Positions 17,116-27,341 of a stretch of 49,671 nucleotides of DNA are shown in pieces. The notes under the pieces are model-generated. The model did no database searches. It saw only the letters and a list, made by a program, of their open reading frames with translations, and was not told where the DNA came from. The number at the start of each line of letters is the position of its first letter. Positions within the stretch are counted from its first letter, which is position 1. Made by a program: the position numbers and the translations under genes. Source of the DNA: Pyrinomonadaceae bacterium (GTDB lineage: Bacteria > Acidobacteriota > Blastocatellia > Pyrinomonadales > Pyrinomonadaceae); assembly GCA_021463165.1 (NCBI GenBank), contig JAJTWY010000022.1:1-49671 (forward strand). The letters run 5' to 3'.

Positions 17116-17148
17116 TGACAATGTGCAGTTTTAAGACCGATTATAAAA
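17116..17148 (+). promoter_or_regulatory. Possible lepB promoter region, overlapping a leftward -10 box
   Basis: TTGACA at 17116-17121 is followed 18 nt later by GATTAT (17140-17145). On the other strand the same site reads TATAAT (17141-17146), a plausible -10 for the divergent aminotransferase gene. The two starts may compete in this 71-nt intergenic space. No experiment supports either. Confidence 0.35.
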
Positions 17149-17175
17149 GATTGTAGAGCGAAGTCTTAGTCGCTC

Positions 17176-17889
17176 GTGAATATGTTGGAGCTGCGAAAGA
17201 AAAATCAGGTCGATTTTGGGCTTGTTTCCGTGTTTGACGACACTGACATTGAGGTCACGCATATCGCCAAAGAATCTCGTCAGGGCCTTTGGACTGAAGG
17301 TTTTAAGCTGATTCGCGATATTTTTCTTATCATCGTTGTCTTTATTCTTTTCGGCGTGTTTTTTGTCCAACCGGTCGTTGTAGAGGGGACATCGATGCTT
17401 CCTCAGCTGCACGATGGCGAACGGTTGCTGGTCAACAAGCTCGTATATTACCGCATTCAGAGCGTTAGTTGGGGCCACATTGAGAGGGGCGATATCGTCG
17501 TATTCTGGTTCCCTAACGACCCCGATAAATCCTACGTCAAACGAGTCATCGGGCTGCCGGGCGAGACTGTCGAGCTTCGCAACGGCCGCGTTCTCGTTGA
17601 TGGCCGGGAATTGAACGAAGATTACCTTGACAAGGAATTCACCCAAACGATGCCGCCTCCCATGATCAAGAAGGTCGAGGACCATCACTATTTTGTGATG
17701 GGTGATAATCGCGATAATTCTTCCGATTCCAGATATTGGGGCCTGGTTCCGGAAAAGTATATCTACGGGAAAGCATTCTTCCGCTATTGGAAACCATCGA
17801 ACATTGGTTTCCTCGAACACGGTGAATATGACCCCAGTATCCCGACAACACCTGCAAATAAAGGCGACGCCGGCTCAGGCGATAGGTAG
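17176..17889 (+). CDS. lepB: Signal peptidase I
   Basis: 237 residues. A cytoplasmic N-terminus is followed by a single transmembrane helix at about 47-64 (FLIIVVFILFGVFFVQP). The catalytic Ser lies in VVEGTSMLPQLHDGERL (S73) and the general-base Lys in YVKRVIGLPGE (K122). Box E follows (YFVMGDNRDNSSDSRYWG). It is a serine-lysine endoprotease that removes signal peptides at the outer face of the cytoplasmic membrane. It serves the many exported proteins of this window. The start is GTG at 17176 or ATG at 17182; neither has a strong ribosome site. A family A palindrome follows the gene. Confidence 0.93.
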   Translation: MNMLELRKKNQVDFGLVSVFDDTDIEVTHIAKESRQGLWTEGFKLIRDIFLIIVVFILFGVFFVQPVVVEGTSMLPQLHDGERLLVNKLVYYRIQSVSWGHIERGDIVVFWFPNDPDKSYVKRVIGLPGETVELRNGRVLVDGRELNEDYLDKEFTQTMPPPMIKKVEDHHYFVMGDNRDNSSDSRYWGLVPEKYIYGKAFFRYWKPSNIGFLEHGEYDPSIPTTPANKGDAGSGDR

Positions 17890-17894
17890 GAGAC

Positions 17895-17960
17895 AGTTGT
17901 CAGTGGTCAATCGTCAGTTGTCGGCTCTTTCTGACCACCGATCACCGACAACTGACAACT
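17895..17960. repeat. Imperfect palindromic intergenic repeat, family A copy 2
   Basis: Two ~30-nt arms in inverse orientation are separated by 6 nt. The left arm starts AGTTGTCAGTGGTC, the right arm ends CCGACAACTGACAACT. It fills most of the lepB-carA gap. The right arm contains CTGACA (17952-17957), which is placed correctly to serve as the -35 of carA. Confidence 0.8.
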
Positions 17961-17980
17961 ACCTTTCTATCGGTTAAAAT
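17952..17980 (+). promoter_or_regulatory. Sigma-70 type promoter for carA built partly from a repeat
   Basis: CTGACA (17952-17957, 5 of 6 to consensus) and TAAAAT (17975-17980, 5 of 6) are separated by exactly 17 nt. The predicted start of transcription is near 17987, leaving a leader of about 3 nt before the ATG at 17990. The -35 lies in the right arm of the palindromic repeat. Confidence 0.6.
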
Positions 17981-17989
17981 CTGTCACTT

Positions 17990-19102
17990 ATGGCTAAGGC
18001 GATCCTTGTTCTGGAGGATGGACGTTCGTTCGAAGGTATTTCATTTGGTGCCGATGGCGAGAGATTTGGCGAAATGGTCTTTAACACCTCGCTGTCCGGT
18101 TATCAGGAGATACTGACCGATCCGAGCTACGCAGGCCAGATCGTTTGCATGACGTACCCGCTGATCGGAAATTACGGGGTCAACGATCAGGATGTCGAGT
18201 CCCGCCGTCCGTGGGTCGAAGGATTTGTCGTCCGAGAGGCGAGCCGTGTTCGCTCAAACTTCCGCTCGACGAAGTCGCTTCAGGATTATCTGAAAGAGAA
18301 CGATATCGTCGGTATCGAGCATATCGACACCCGTGCGCTGGTGCGGCACATCCGCGATAAGGGTGCAATGCGTTCGGCGATATCTACCGTTGACACCGAT
18401 GCGGGATCGCTCCTCACCAAGGTTCTCGCCTCGCCCGAGATGGCAAACCGCGAACTCGCCAGCGCCGTCACCGTCGAAGAAAATTATGCCTACCAAGAGG
18501 CGGAAACACGACCGGTAGGGAGTGTGCTCAACACTGAACCCAGATACCACGTCGTAGCCTACGACTTTGGTGTAAAGACCAATTCCTTACGCGAATTCGC
18601 CAAATTCGGTTGCAGGATCACAGTCGTCCCTTCCGATTCGACGGCCGATCAGGTACTCGCGCTCGCCCCCGACGGCATCTTCCTCTCAAACGGACCCGGC
18701 GATCCCGCATCGATGACATCGGTAGTTGAGGAGATCAAGAAGCTCGCGGCCAGCCAGACGCCGATCTTTGGCATCTGCCTCGGGCATCAACTTCTTGGTG
18801 AAGCCTTTGGCGGGAAAACTTACAAACTAAAATTCGGCCATCGGGGCGGCAACCAGCCGATCAAGGATCTAACCACCGGCAGGATCGAGATCACGTCGCA
18901 CAACCACGGCTTCGCTGTAGATAGAGACTCGCTTCCGCCCGATGTCGAGGTCACGCACATCAACCTAAACGACCAAACGGTCGCCGGCCTCAGGCACAAG
19001 ACGCTGCCTGTTTTCTCAGTACAGTACCACCCCGAATCGGCTCCCGGCCCCCATGACAGCGAATATCTTTTCGAACGGTTTATCGAGTTGATGAACCGAT
19101 AG
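17990..19102 (+). CDS. carA: Carbamoyl-phosphate synthase small (glutaminase) subunit
   Basis: 370 residues, normal for the family. The N-terminal CarA domain starts [15 protein letters not shown] and holds [23 protein letters not shown]. The C-terminal class I glutamine amidotransferase domain has [16 protein letters not shown] with nucleophile Cys263, and [14 protein letters not shown] with the catalytic His and Glu. It hydrolyses glutamine and passes ammonia to CarB for carbamoyl phosphate, needed for arginine and pyrimidines. carB is not adjacent. argG and argH lie 13 kb to the right. The mRNA is probably almost leaderless, since no ribosome site precedes the ATG and a promoter ends 9 nt upstream. 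Confidence 0.95.
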   Translation: MAKAILVLEDGRSFEGISFGADGERFGEMVFNTSLSGYQEILTDPSYAGQIVCMTYPLIGNYGVNDQDVESRRPWVEGFVVREASRVRSNFRSTKSLQDYLKENDIVGIEHIDTRALVRHIRDKGAMRSAISTVDTDAGSLLTKVLASPEMANRELASAVTVEENYAYQEAETRPVGSVLNTEPRYHVVAYDFGVKTNSLREFAKFGCRITVVPSDSTADQVLALAPDGIFLSNGPGDPASMTSVVEEIKKLAASQTPIFGICLGHQLLGEAFGGKTYKLKFGHRGGNQPIKDLTTGRIEITSHNHGFAVDRDSLPPDVEVTHINLNDQTVAGLRHKTLPVFSVQYHPESAPGPHDSEYLFERFIELMNR

Positions 19103-19127
19103 CATTCCGAATGCCGACGACTATCCA

Positions 19128-19155
19128 ATAAAAGAAGGCCGCGACGAACGCGGCC
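19128..19155 (-). terminator. Intrinsic terminator of hppA
   Basis: On the minus strand a perfect 7-bp stem (GGCCGCG/CGCGGCC, loop 5 nt) is followed by TTCTTTTATT. It lies 27 nt after the hppA stop codon and just beyond the end of the convergent carA, so it may act in both directions. Confidence 0.7.
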
Positions 19156-19182
19156 CGCTTGCTCAACTCTGGCGTGACCTCA

Positions 19183-21303
19183 CTATTGTCCGATACCGTA
19201 AATATAGGGAGCGATCACCAGCGATACGATCGACATCAGCTTGATCAGGATGTTCATCGACGGGCCAGAAGTGTCTTTGAAAGGGTCACCGACCGTGTCG
19301 CCCGTGACCGAGGCCTTATGCGGCTCCGACTTCTTGAAGAATGTTTCACCATTGATCTCAACGCCCTTCTCGAACGACTTTTTGGCATTGTCCCAGGCGC
19401 CGCCCGCGTTGTTCTGGAAGATCCCCATCAGAACTCCTGAGACCGTTACCCCTGCGAGCAATCCGCCAAGAACTTCCGGACCGAACGCGAATCCGACGAC
19501 AACCGGCGTTATTAACGCGATCGCACCAGGCATCAGCATTTCGCGGATCGAGGCTTGGGTCGAAATAGCCACGCATTTCTCATATTCGGGTTTTGCTTCA
19601 TGTTCCATTATTCCCGGAATATCCCGAAATTGTCGCCGAACCTCCTGCACCATATCCATTGCGGCTCTACCGACAGCCTGAATACAAAGTGCGGAGAAGA
19701 TGAACGGGATCATCCCGCCGACGAACAGACCGCCGAGCACATTTGCCTTGTAGATATCGATCCGATCGATACCCGCCATACCTACAAAGGCTGCAAAAAG
19801 CGCGAGGGCGGTCAAGGCTGCTGATGCGATGGCAAACCCTTTTCCTGTTGCCGCAGTCGTATTTCCAACCGCGTCGAGTATATCGGTCCTTTCCCTAACT
19901 TCTGCCGGCAATTGGCTCATTTCGGCTATGCCGCCGGCGTTATCGGCGATCGGGCCGAAGGCGTCAATGGCAAGCTGCATGGCGGTCGTCGACATCATGC
20001 CGGCCGCAGCGATGGCAACGCCGTATAAGCCCGCAAAGTGATAGGAAACGACAATACCTGTTGCAAGCGTGAGAATAGGGATGACGGTCGATTTCATTCC
20101 GACCGAGAGGCCGCCGATGATGTTGGTCGCATGACCGGTCGAGGATTGTTGCACGATCGACATGACCGGCTTCTTGCCCATCGCGGTGTAGTATTCGGTG
20201 ACGAAGCTCATGATGGCTCCGACGACGAGGCCGACTACGATGGCATAGAAGACGTCCATCCGCGTAAATGACGTGCCGCGCAGCGTGATCGTGCCTTCGG
20301 GGAGGATCCACATCACCGCGAAGAATGCGGCGATGACGGTCAGGATGATCGACGACCAGTTACCCAGATTCAAAGCGTTCTGCACGCTCGATTTATCATT
20401 GCTGATCCGTACAAAGAACGTTCCGACGATCGAAAAGATCAGCCCCAGCCCGCAAATGATCATCGGCAGAAGGATCGGCGACATCCCGCCTAGACTGTCC
20501 GTGACTTTGATCTCCTGACCGAGGACCATCGTTGCCAGAATGGTTGCGACATACGATCCGAAAAGGTCGGCGCCCATGCCCGCAACGTCACCAACGTTGT
20601 CGCCCACATTATCGGCGATCGTAGCAGGGTTTCGAACGTCATCTTCGGGAATCCCAGCCTCGACCTTGCCGACGAGGTCGGCGCCGACGTCAGCAGCTTT
20701 TGTATAGATACCGCCGCCGACACGTGCAAAAAGCGCGATCGATTCGGCCCCGAGCGAGAATCCGGTCAGGACCTCGATAGCAGTCTTAACTTGATTTGCT
20801 CCGAGCCCGGCAAAGATCGCGAGAAACACGATGAACAGCCCGCCGAGACCCAAAACCGCGAGGCCCGCGACGCCCAGACCCATGACCGTTCCGCCGGTGA
20901 AGGAAACCTTCAGAGCCTGTTTCAGCGAGGTTCGTGCCGCCTGCGTGGTTCGGACGTTGGCTTTGGTGGCGATCTTCATACCGACATAGCCGGCAGTTGC
21001 CGAGAACACGGCGCCGATAATAAAGGCAAGGGCTATCAGCCAGTGCGAATGGATCTGCCGTCCGCCGATCTGATGGATCGTGCCTGAATAGGCCAGCAGT
21101 GCCGCGGTTATCACGACGAAAATGCTAAGCACACGCCACTCGGCCTTGAGGAACGCCATCGCGCCGTCGGCGATATAGCCGGCGAGCTCCTTCATGTTCG
21201 CATCGCCCGCATCCTGTTTGCTCACCCAGGCCGACTTGTAAGCCATTACCAGCAAACCAATTAGCCCGAACACGGGCACCAGATAGATCACGTAATCGTT
21301 CAT
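19183..21303 (-). CDS. hppA: Membrane-bound ion-translocating pyrophosphatase
   Basis: 706 residues from the ATG at 21303; the upstream extension lacks homology and 21303 is followed by a proper first membrane helix. About 16 transmembrane helices are visible. The pyrophosphate-binding motifs are present: [18 protein letters not shown], then [21 protein letters not shown], and near the C-terminus [15 protein letters not shown] and [15 protein letters not shown]. The region [10 protein letters not shown] has Ala where K+-independent enzymes have Lys, which places the protein in the K+-dependent subfamily. That subfamily includes both H+ and Na+ pumps; the ion cannot be assigned with certainty. 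It hydrolyses PPi and pumps ions across the membrane. It is monocistronic with its own promoter and terminator. Confidence 0.95.
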   Translation of the reverse strand: MNDYVIYLVPVFGLIGLLVMAYKSAWVSKQDAGDANMKELAGYIADGAMAFLKAEWRVLSIFVVITAALLAYSGTIHQIGGRQIHSHWLIALAFIIGAVFSATAGYVGMKIATKANVRTTQAARTSLKQALKVSFTGGTVMGLGVAGLAVLGLGGLFIVFLAIFAGLGANQVKTAIEVLTGFSLGAESIALFARVGGGIYTKAADVGADLVGKVEAGIPEDDVRNPATIADNVGDNVGDVAGMGADLFGSYVATILATMVLGQEIKVTDSLGGMSPILLPMIICGLGLIFSIVGTFFVRISNDKSSVQNALNLGNWSSIILTVIAAFFAVMWILPEGTITLRGTSFTRMDVFYAIVVGLVVGAIMSFVTEYYTAMGKKPVMSIVQQSSTGHATNIIGGLSVGMKSTVIPILTLATGIVVSYHFAGLYGVAIAAAGMMSTTAMQLAIDAFGPIADNAGGIAEMSQLPAEVRERTDILDAVGNTTAATGKGFAIASAALTALALFAAFVGMAGIDRIDIYKANVLGGLFVGGMIPFIFSALCIQAVGRAAMDMVQEVRRQFRDIPGIMEHEAKPEYEKCVAISTQASIREMLMPGAIALITPVVVGFAFGPEVLGGLLAGVTVSGVLMGIFQNNAGGAWDNAKKSFEKGVEINGETFFKKSEPHKASVTGDTVGDPFKDTSGPSMNILIKLMSIVSLVIAPYIYGIGQ

Positions 21304-21375
21304 ATTGTCTCGGTTTTGCACACGCTGCCACGGAAGCTCCATACTGACAAAGTGCGCTGAATATCAAAATTATTG

Positions 21376-21404
21376 ATTATCGAATAAATACTGCTATTTA
21401 ACAA
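21376..21404 (-). promoter_or_regulatory. Promoter of hppA
   Basis: On the minus strand TTGTTA (21404-21399) and GATAAT (21381-21376) are separated by 17 nt. The predicted leader of hppA is about 65 nt. Confidence 0.55.
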
Positions 21405-21434
21405 ACGCCGAGCACGGGGCAATCGTCTCTTCTG

Positions 21435-21440
21435 TATAAT
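21435..21440 (+). promoter_or_regulatory. -10 box of crcB, predicted leaderless mRNA
   Basis: A perfect TATAAT ends 7 nt before the ATG of crcB at 21448, so transcription should start at or next to the start codon. No ribosome site and no good -35 are present. This is the -10-only arrangement described for leaderless genes in some phyla. Confidence 0.5.
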
Positions 21441-21447
21441 CAGGTTC

Positions 21448-21831
21448 ATGGACGAGCTTATCAAGATATTTGCAGTCGCCGTGGGTGGCGCCGGCGGGGC
21501 AGTGCTGAGACATCTGTTCAATATCTCGCCGCTGGCTAAGGTTTTCGAGTGGTTCCCGCTCCCGACATTTGTTATTAATGTGGTCGGTTCGTTTCTGATC
21601 GGGTTTCTGCTTGTCCTGTTCGCCGACCGTTTTGTGGTGAGTGAGAACATTAGGCTGGCGGTGATCGTTGGTTTTTTGGGGGCTTTCACCACGTTTTCGA
21701 CGTTTGAGATGGAGATCTTCAATCTCGTCCGCGAAAGGCATTTTGTAACGGGTATTGCCTATCTCATGCTCAGTATCGTCGTCGGACTGGCGGGCGTGAT
21801 GGCGGGCGTCGCGTTAGGAAAGCGGGTTTAG
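21448..21831 (+). CDS. crcB: Fluoride ion exporter CrcB/Fluc
   Basis: 127 residues with four transmembrane helices. Signature motifs are VGGAGGAVLRHL at the N-terminus, FVINVVGSFLIGFLL in helix 2 (with the conserved Asn) and VGFLGAFTTFSTFEME in helix 3, whose Phe and Thr line the fluoride path. The protein works as a dual-topology dimeric channel that lets fluoride leave the cell. No fluoride riboswitch is recognisable in the short upstream region; the mRNA appears leaderless. The 3' end overlaps the convergent purK gene by 18 nt. Confidence 0.93.
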   Translation: MDELIKIFAVAVGGAGGAVLRHLFNISPLAKVFEWFPLPTFVINVVGSFLIGFLLVLFADRFVVSENIRLAVIVGFLGAFTTFSTFEMEIFNLVRERHFVTGIAYLMLSIVVGLAGVMAGVALGKRV

Positions 21832-22956
21832 GCGGGATCTGGCTTCAAGGGCGATGCGTACCGCCTCACGAGCCGACTCCGCGGTCGCGGTCAGATGGCC
21901 CATCTTCCGCCCTTTGCGCGGCTCGAGCTTACCATAGATATGGAGTTTGACATTGGGGTCTGTTAGCGAGCGGGCCCAATTTGGCTCGCCATTCTCCCAA
22001 ATGTCGCCTAGCAAGTTCACCATGGCCGCCGGCCGGTGAAGATCGACAGACCCAAGCGGTAATCCGCAGACGGCCCGAAGCTGCTGTTCAAACTGCGAAG
22101 TGATGCAGGCGTCAAATGTGAGGTGGCCCGAATTATGCGGCCGCGGCGCCAGTTCGTTGACAAGCAGCCTTTCGTCAGTCGTCAGAAAGAACTCGACGCA
22201 TAACGTACCGACGTAGCCGAGTGTGTCGACAATAGCTCGGGCGATATCGACCGCCTCGGCGAACACCCGCTCCGAGACGGCCGCCGGAGCAAATGAAACA
22301 TCGAGGATATGATTGCGATGCTCGTTCTCGATCACGCCGTAATGTACGAAATTGCCAGCCTGGTCTTGTGCGCAGACGACCGAAACCTCTTTTTCAAACG
22401 GAACGAATGCCTCGAGAACCGATTCGGCATTGTTCAGCCCGGCAAAGGCCGGATCGATATCGTCCTCATTGCTTATCTTTGATTGGCCTTTGCCGTCATA
22501 ACCAAATCCGGCAGTTTTTAGAACGCAAGGGTAGCCGAGTTCGCTCACCGCACCCCGCAGCCCCTCGAGATCGGTGATCCTTTGAAAGGGCGTGACCGGG
22601 AAGCCGTTCGAGGAAAGAAACGTCTTTTCCCGTAGCCGGTTCTGCGTCGTGTGAAGTATCTCGCCTCGCGGATGAACCTCGATAAATTCGGCAGCAGCCT
22701 CGACCGCAATCGCCGGCACGTTCTCAAACTCAAAGGTGACCACATCGACGCTCTGCGCGAAGGTTCGAACCGCCAGCAGGTCATGATAGTCAGCTTGTGT
22801 CTCAATGTCCGCAACCTGGCCGGTCGGCGTATCGCTGTCCGGTGAGAAGGTGTGAACGCGATATCCCATCTTCCGCGCCTCGATGGTAAACATCCGGCCA
22901 AGCTGTCCGCTGCCGAATATACCGATAGTCGATCCTGGAAGTATCTGTTTGGTCAC
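21814..22956 (-). CDS. purK: 5-(carboxyamino)imidazole ribonucleotide synthase
   Basis: 380 residues from the GTG at 22956. A longer frame to GTG 23004 exists, but its first 16 codons lie in repetitive sequence and precede the conserved IGIFGSGQLGRM start. The ATP-grasp fold shows FEFENVP, a central FGYDGKGQSKI ATP loop, and the VNELAPRPHNSGH metal/ATP-binding motif. The enzyme carboxylates aminoimidazole ribonucleotide with ATP and bicarbonate, and purE next to it converts the product to CAIR. The gene lies 220 nt downstream of purE, separated by palindromic repeats. No clear ribosome site precedes the chosen start. Confidence 0.93.
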   Translation of the reverse strand: MTKQILPGSTIGIFGSGQLGRMFTIEARKMGYRVHTFSPDSDTPTGQVADIETQADYHDLLAVRTFAQSVDVVTFEFENVPAIAVEAAAEFIEVHPRGEILHTTQNRLREKTFLSSNGFPVTPFQRITDLEGLRGAVSELGYPCVLKTAGFGYDGKGQSKISNEDDIDPAFAGLNNAESVLEAFVPFEKEVSVVCAQDQAGNFVHYGVIENEHRNHILDVSFAPAAVSERVFAEAVDIARAIVDTLGYVGTLCVEFFLTTDERLLVNELAPRPHNSGHLTFDACITSQFEQQLRAVCGLPLGSVDLHRPAAMVNLLGDIWENGEPNWARSLTDPNVKLHIYGKLEPRKGRKMGHLTATAESAREAVRIALEARSRLNPLS

Positions 22957-22970
22957 GAATGAAAGAAAGC

Positions 22971-23105
22971 CACAGATTAACACAGATAGACACGGCTTAG
23001 GCACGAGCGGTTAGACGCGCGCATCCCGATCTGTATTCTCTTTGCGGCCTTTGCGTCTTTGCGTTACAACCCTTTCCCAACGCAAAGACGCGAAGATCGC
23101 AAAGA
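22971..23105. repeat. Composite palindromic repeats between purE and purK (family B copy 1 plus a CACAGATTAACACAGAT word)
   Basis: GCGTCTTTGCGTT (23053-23065) and AACGCAAAGACGC (23079-23091) are a perfect 13-bp inverted pair with a 13-nt loop, extended outward by imperfect arms to about 23040-23105. Immediately left, 22971-22996 carries a CACAGATTAACACAGATAGA word. The second family B copy lies between argG and argH. Confidence 0.75.
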
Positions 23106-23174
23106 AGACCTTCCAGCATGACGTTGTTTCCCGGAATGTTTAGTTGGCAAAGTACATCGATTATCCCGGTATCG

Positions 23175-23678
23175 TTATTTCAGCTTTGATCGCAGAACTG
23201 TCCTGGTCTGTTTCGACCGAAACAAATGAAGCTTCTTCCGCAGTTCTGGCCGCGAATTTGCGAGTATCGAGACGGCCAAAAGCGCCGCATTCTTTGCGCC
23301 GGCCTGACCGACGGCGAGGGTTCCGACCGGCACGCCGGCGGGCATTTGGATTATAGAAAGCAAGGAATCAAGGCCCTTAAGGGCCCTGCTCTCGACAGGC
23401 ACGCCGAGGACGGGCAGCACCGTTTGCGAAGCGCACATCCCCGGCAGGTGGGCGGCTCCGCCCGCCCCTGCGATGATGACCTCGATGCCGCGTTCCTCGG
23501 CCGCCTTTGAGAATTCGAAAAGCAGGTCGGGCGTTCGATGCGCCGAGACGATCTTGCTTTCATGCGGCACACCAAATTCATCGAGCGTAAGCGAGGCGAT
23601 CTCCATCGTCGGCCAGTCCGATTTGCTGCCCATGATGATGGCCACAACCGGCTTATTCTTTGTGGACTTTCGGGTCAT
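23175..23678 (-). CDS. purE: N5-carboxyaminoimidazole ribonucleotide mutase, class I PurE
   Basis: 167 residues. Motifs of class I PurE are seen: [43 protein letters not shown], and [20 protein letters not shown] followed by [17 protein letters not shown] text ([15 protein letters not shown]). The octameric enzyme moves the carboxyl group of N5-CAIR to give CAIR in purine synthesis, directly using the PurK product. The start ATG lies inside the 3' end of the small zinc-ribbon gene (26-nt overlap), so the two are probably translated from one mRNA together with the tlpA-like gene. A C-terminal basic tail of about 15 residues is longer than usual. Confidence 0.95.
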   Translation of the reverse strand: MTRKSTKNKPVVAIIMGSKSDWPTMEIASLTLDEFGVPHESKIVSAHRTPDLLFEFSKAAEERGIEVIIAGAGGAAHLPGMCASQTVLPVLGVPVESRALKGLDSLLSIIQMPAGVPVGTLAVGQAGAKNAALLAVSILANSRPELRKKLHLFRSKQTRTVLRSKLK

Positions 23679-23940
23679 ATATGCTCACAACTATCCCGCC
23701 AAGATATGCTTCGTCTGCCCAGCAGATGCGGCCGTCAACGTAGCAGATGTGGCTTTCGTACCGTTCACTTGTGTCGCGGTAGAACGCTTCGAACCCGCCG
23801 GAGATAGACACGTTACCAAATCGTAGTGGCCGACCGTCCTTGTCCGTCGCCCCTTGGCCACAATCGGCACAAATATATCTCGGATACCTCGGCGAGGGTT
23901 CGCCCCGGCTTCCGCAGATAGGGCAGTTAACTAATGTCAG
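23653..23940 (-). CDS. Small zinc-ribbon protein, probable CTG or other non-standard start
   Basis: An open frame of 95 codons runs from just after a TGA at 23947 to a TAA at 23653. No ATG, GTG or TTG lies before the conserved N-terminus. The protein has four cysteines in two CxxC pairs (NCPICGS and YICADCGQG), the layout of a zinc ribbon, followed by a compact domain with [23 protein letters not shown] and [14 protein letters not shown]. Similar small proteins of unknown function occur across bacteria. The CTG at 23940 overlaps the stop codon of the upstream tlpA-like gene, suggesting re-initiation, and the 3' end overlaps purE. Alternatively a sequencing error hides the true start. Confidence 0.7.
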   Translation of the reverse strand: MTLVNCPICGSRGEPSPRYPRYICADCGQGATDKDGRPLRFGNVSISGGFEAFYRDTSERYESHICYVDGRICWADEAYLGGIVVSIYDPKVHKE

Positions 23941-24605
23941 CGTTCAAGTTCACCTGCGATCACCGATTCAAATTTATCCCAGGCATGGACTGAGCTCCGC
24001 CAATAGACTATCTCGCCATGTTTACTTAGGACGATATTCTTCGGATAGCCAGAAAAGCGGAAGGTCTTGAGCAGCGGCTCGGCTTCCGCGATCTGGATGT
24101 AATCGAACTTCTCTTTCGAAATGTATTTCCGAACTTCGCCTGCGTGGTCGGGTGTGATCGCAAGGAATACGACGTCGTCACGGCCCGCAAATCTGGCTTT
24201 CAATTGATTCAGCTTCGGCTGATGCGCCCGGCAGGATGCACAGCCGATAAACCAAAAGTTGAGTACCACGACCTTGCCCTTGAGCATTGCCGCGTCTATT
24301 TTCTTTCCATCGATCGTTTTCCCGAGTATTTCGGGTGCGGCCATTCCTTCCTGCGGGATCTTCTGCAAACGAAACTCGATCGTTCCATCGTCGAGCGTTC
24401 GGACGATCGTCGCATCCTGATAATGAAAATTCGCCATCCGTATGTCGACGAATTCGTTGTTTGAGATCAGATTGCCGTTATGATCGCGAAAGATCTCTTT
24501 CGGGGCCGGTCCCTTCTCGTTCTGCGCTAGACTGACGACAGACGAGCCGATCAGCGCGGCTATCACGGCTGCCCACACTCTTATGTTCCCGATCATCCGT
24601 ACCAT
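23937..24605 (-). CDS. TlpA/ResA-like thioredoxin-fold protein, exported
   Basis: About 222 residues from the ATG at 24605; an ATG at 24596 and a GTG at 24620 are alternatives. A signal peptide or anchor covers the first ~28 residues (ending VVSLAQ). A non-conserved region of about 65 residues is followed by a redoxin domain: GMAAPEILGKTIDGKKID, VVVLNFWFIGCASCRAHQP with the CxxC pair, and later the cis-Pro loop FSGYPKNIVLS. Such proteins reduce disulfides in the periplasm, often for cytochrome c maturation, or act as peroxiredoxin partners. No cytochrome genes are adjacent. It heads a leftward series with the zinc-ribbon gene and purE. Confidence 0.82.
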   Translation of the reverse strand: MVRMIGNIRVWAAVIAALIGSSVVSLAQNEKGPAPKEIFRDHNGNLISNNEFVDIRMANFHYQDATIVRTLDDGTIEFRLQKIPQEGMAAPEILGKTIDGKKIDAAMLKGKVVVLNFWFIGCASCRAHQPKLNQLKARFAGRDDVVFLAITPDHAGEVRKYISKEKFDYIQIAEAEPLLKTFRFSGYPKNIVLSKHGEIVYWRSSVHAWDKFESVIAGELER

Positions 24606-24827
24606 TTCTAACACGAACACTTTGCTCGCAATTTTCCTGATCCATGCAGGAACCAGTCAAGGTCTGGCGTCCATTTAGATATCTCCAGTTTACACCAGAG
24701 GAAAGGAAAGTGATCAGGTTATCAGCATCGACACGACGATTCAGCACCCGGGAATGAGTGCAAATTTACGTTTTCCCGAAAATCGACCTAAAATAGATCA
24801 GTTATCATTCATCCGAACTCATATTAA

Positions 24828-27059
<2,232 letters not shown>

Positions 27060-27341
27060 CTGATTGAAAGTCGGGGGCACTTTTGATATGAAGGCCGCCG
27101 CGAACTCCGATCCTGATCGACGTGCGCCCATCAAAGGTGTCCTTTTTCACGAAGCCGCGCTTAGTGATCATTCGCAATCTTGTTCTCAGCTCGGTATCCT
27201 CAATAAGCGCAAAAGAGCTATGATCGTCCAACCGGCCGTGCCGTATCTCGGTTCTGACAGTGCAGATGAAAAAAATTGACCATTCCTGATGTTGGCACGT
27301 CTAATAGATGTTTGATAACGATATCATCGAGGTTTGATCCA

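Noticed and set aside
21343..21447. Fluoride riboswitch upstream of crcB
   Set aside because: The conserved crcB-motif core cannot be found in the 105 nt, and the -10 box next to the ATG leaves no room for a leader RNA.
27064..27279. Short frames on both strands between icd and the DUF1501 gene
   Set aside because: Neither has a ribosome site or family features; the gap is under 300 nt.
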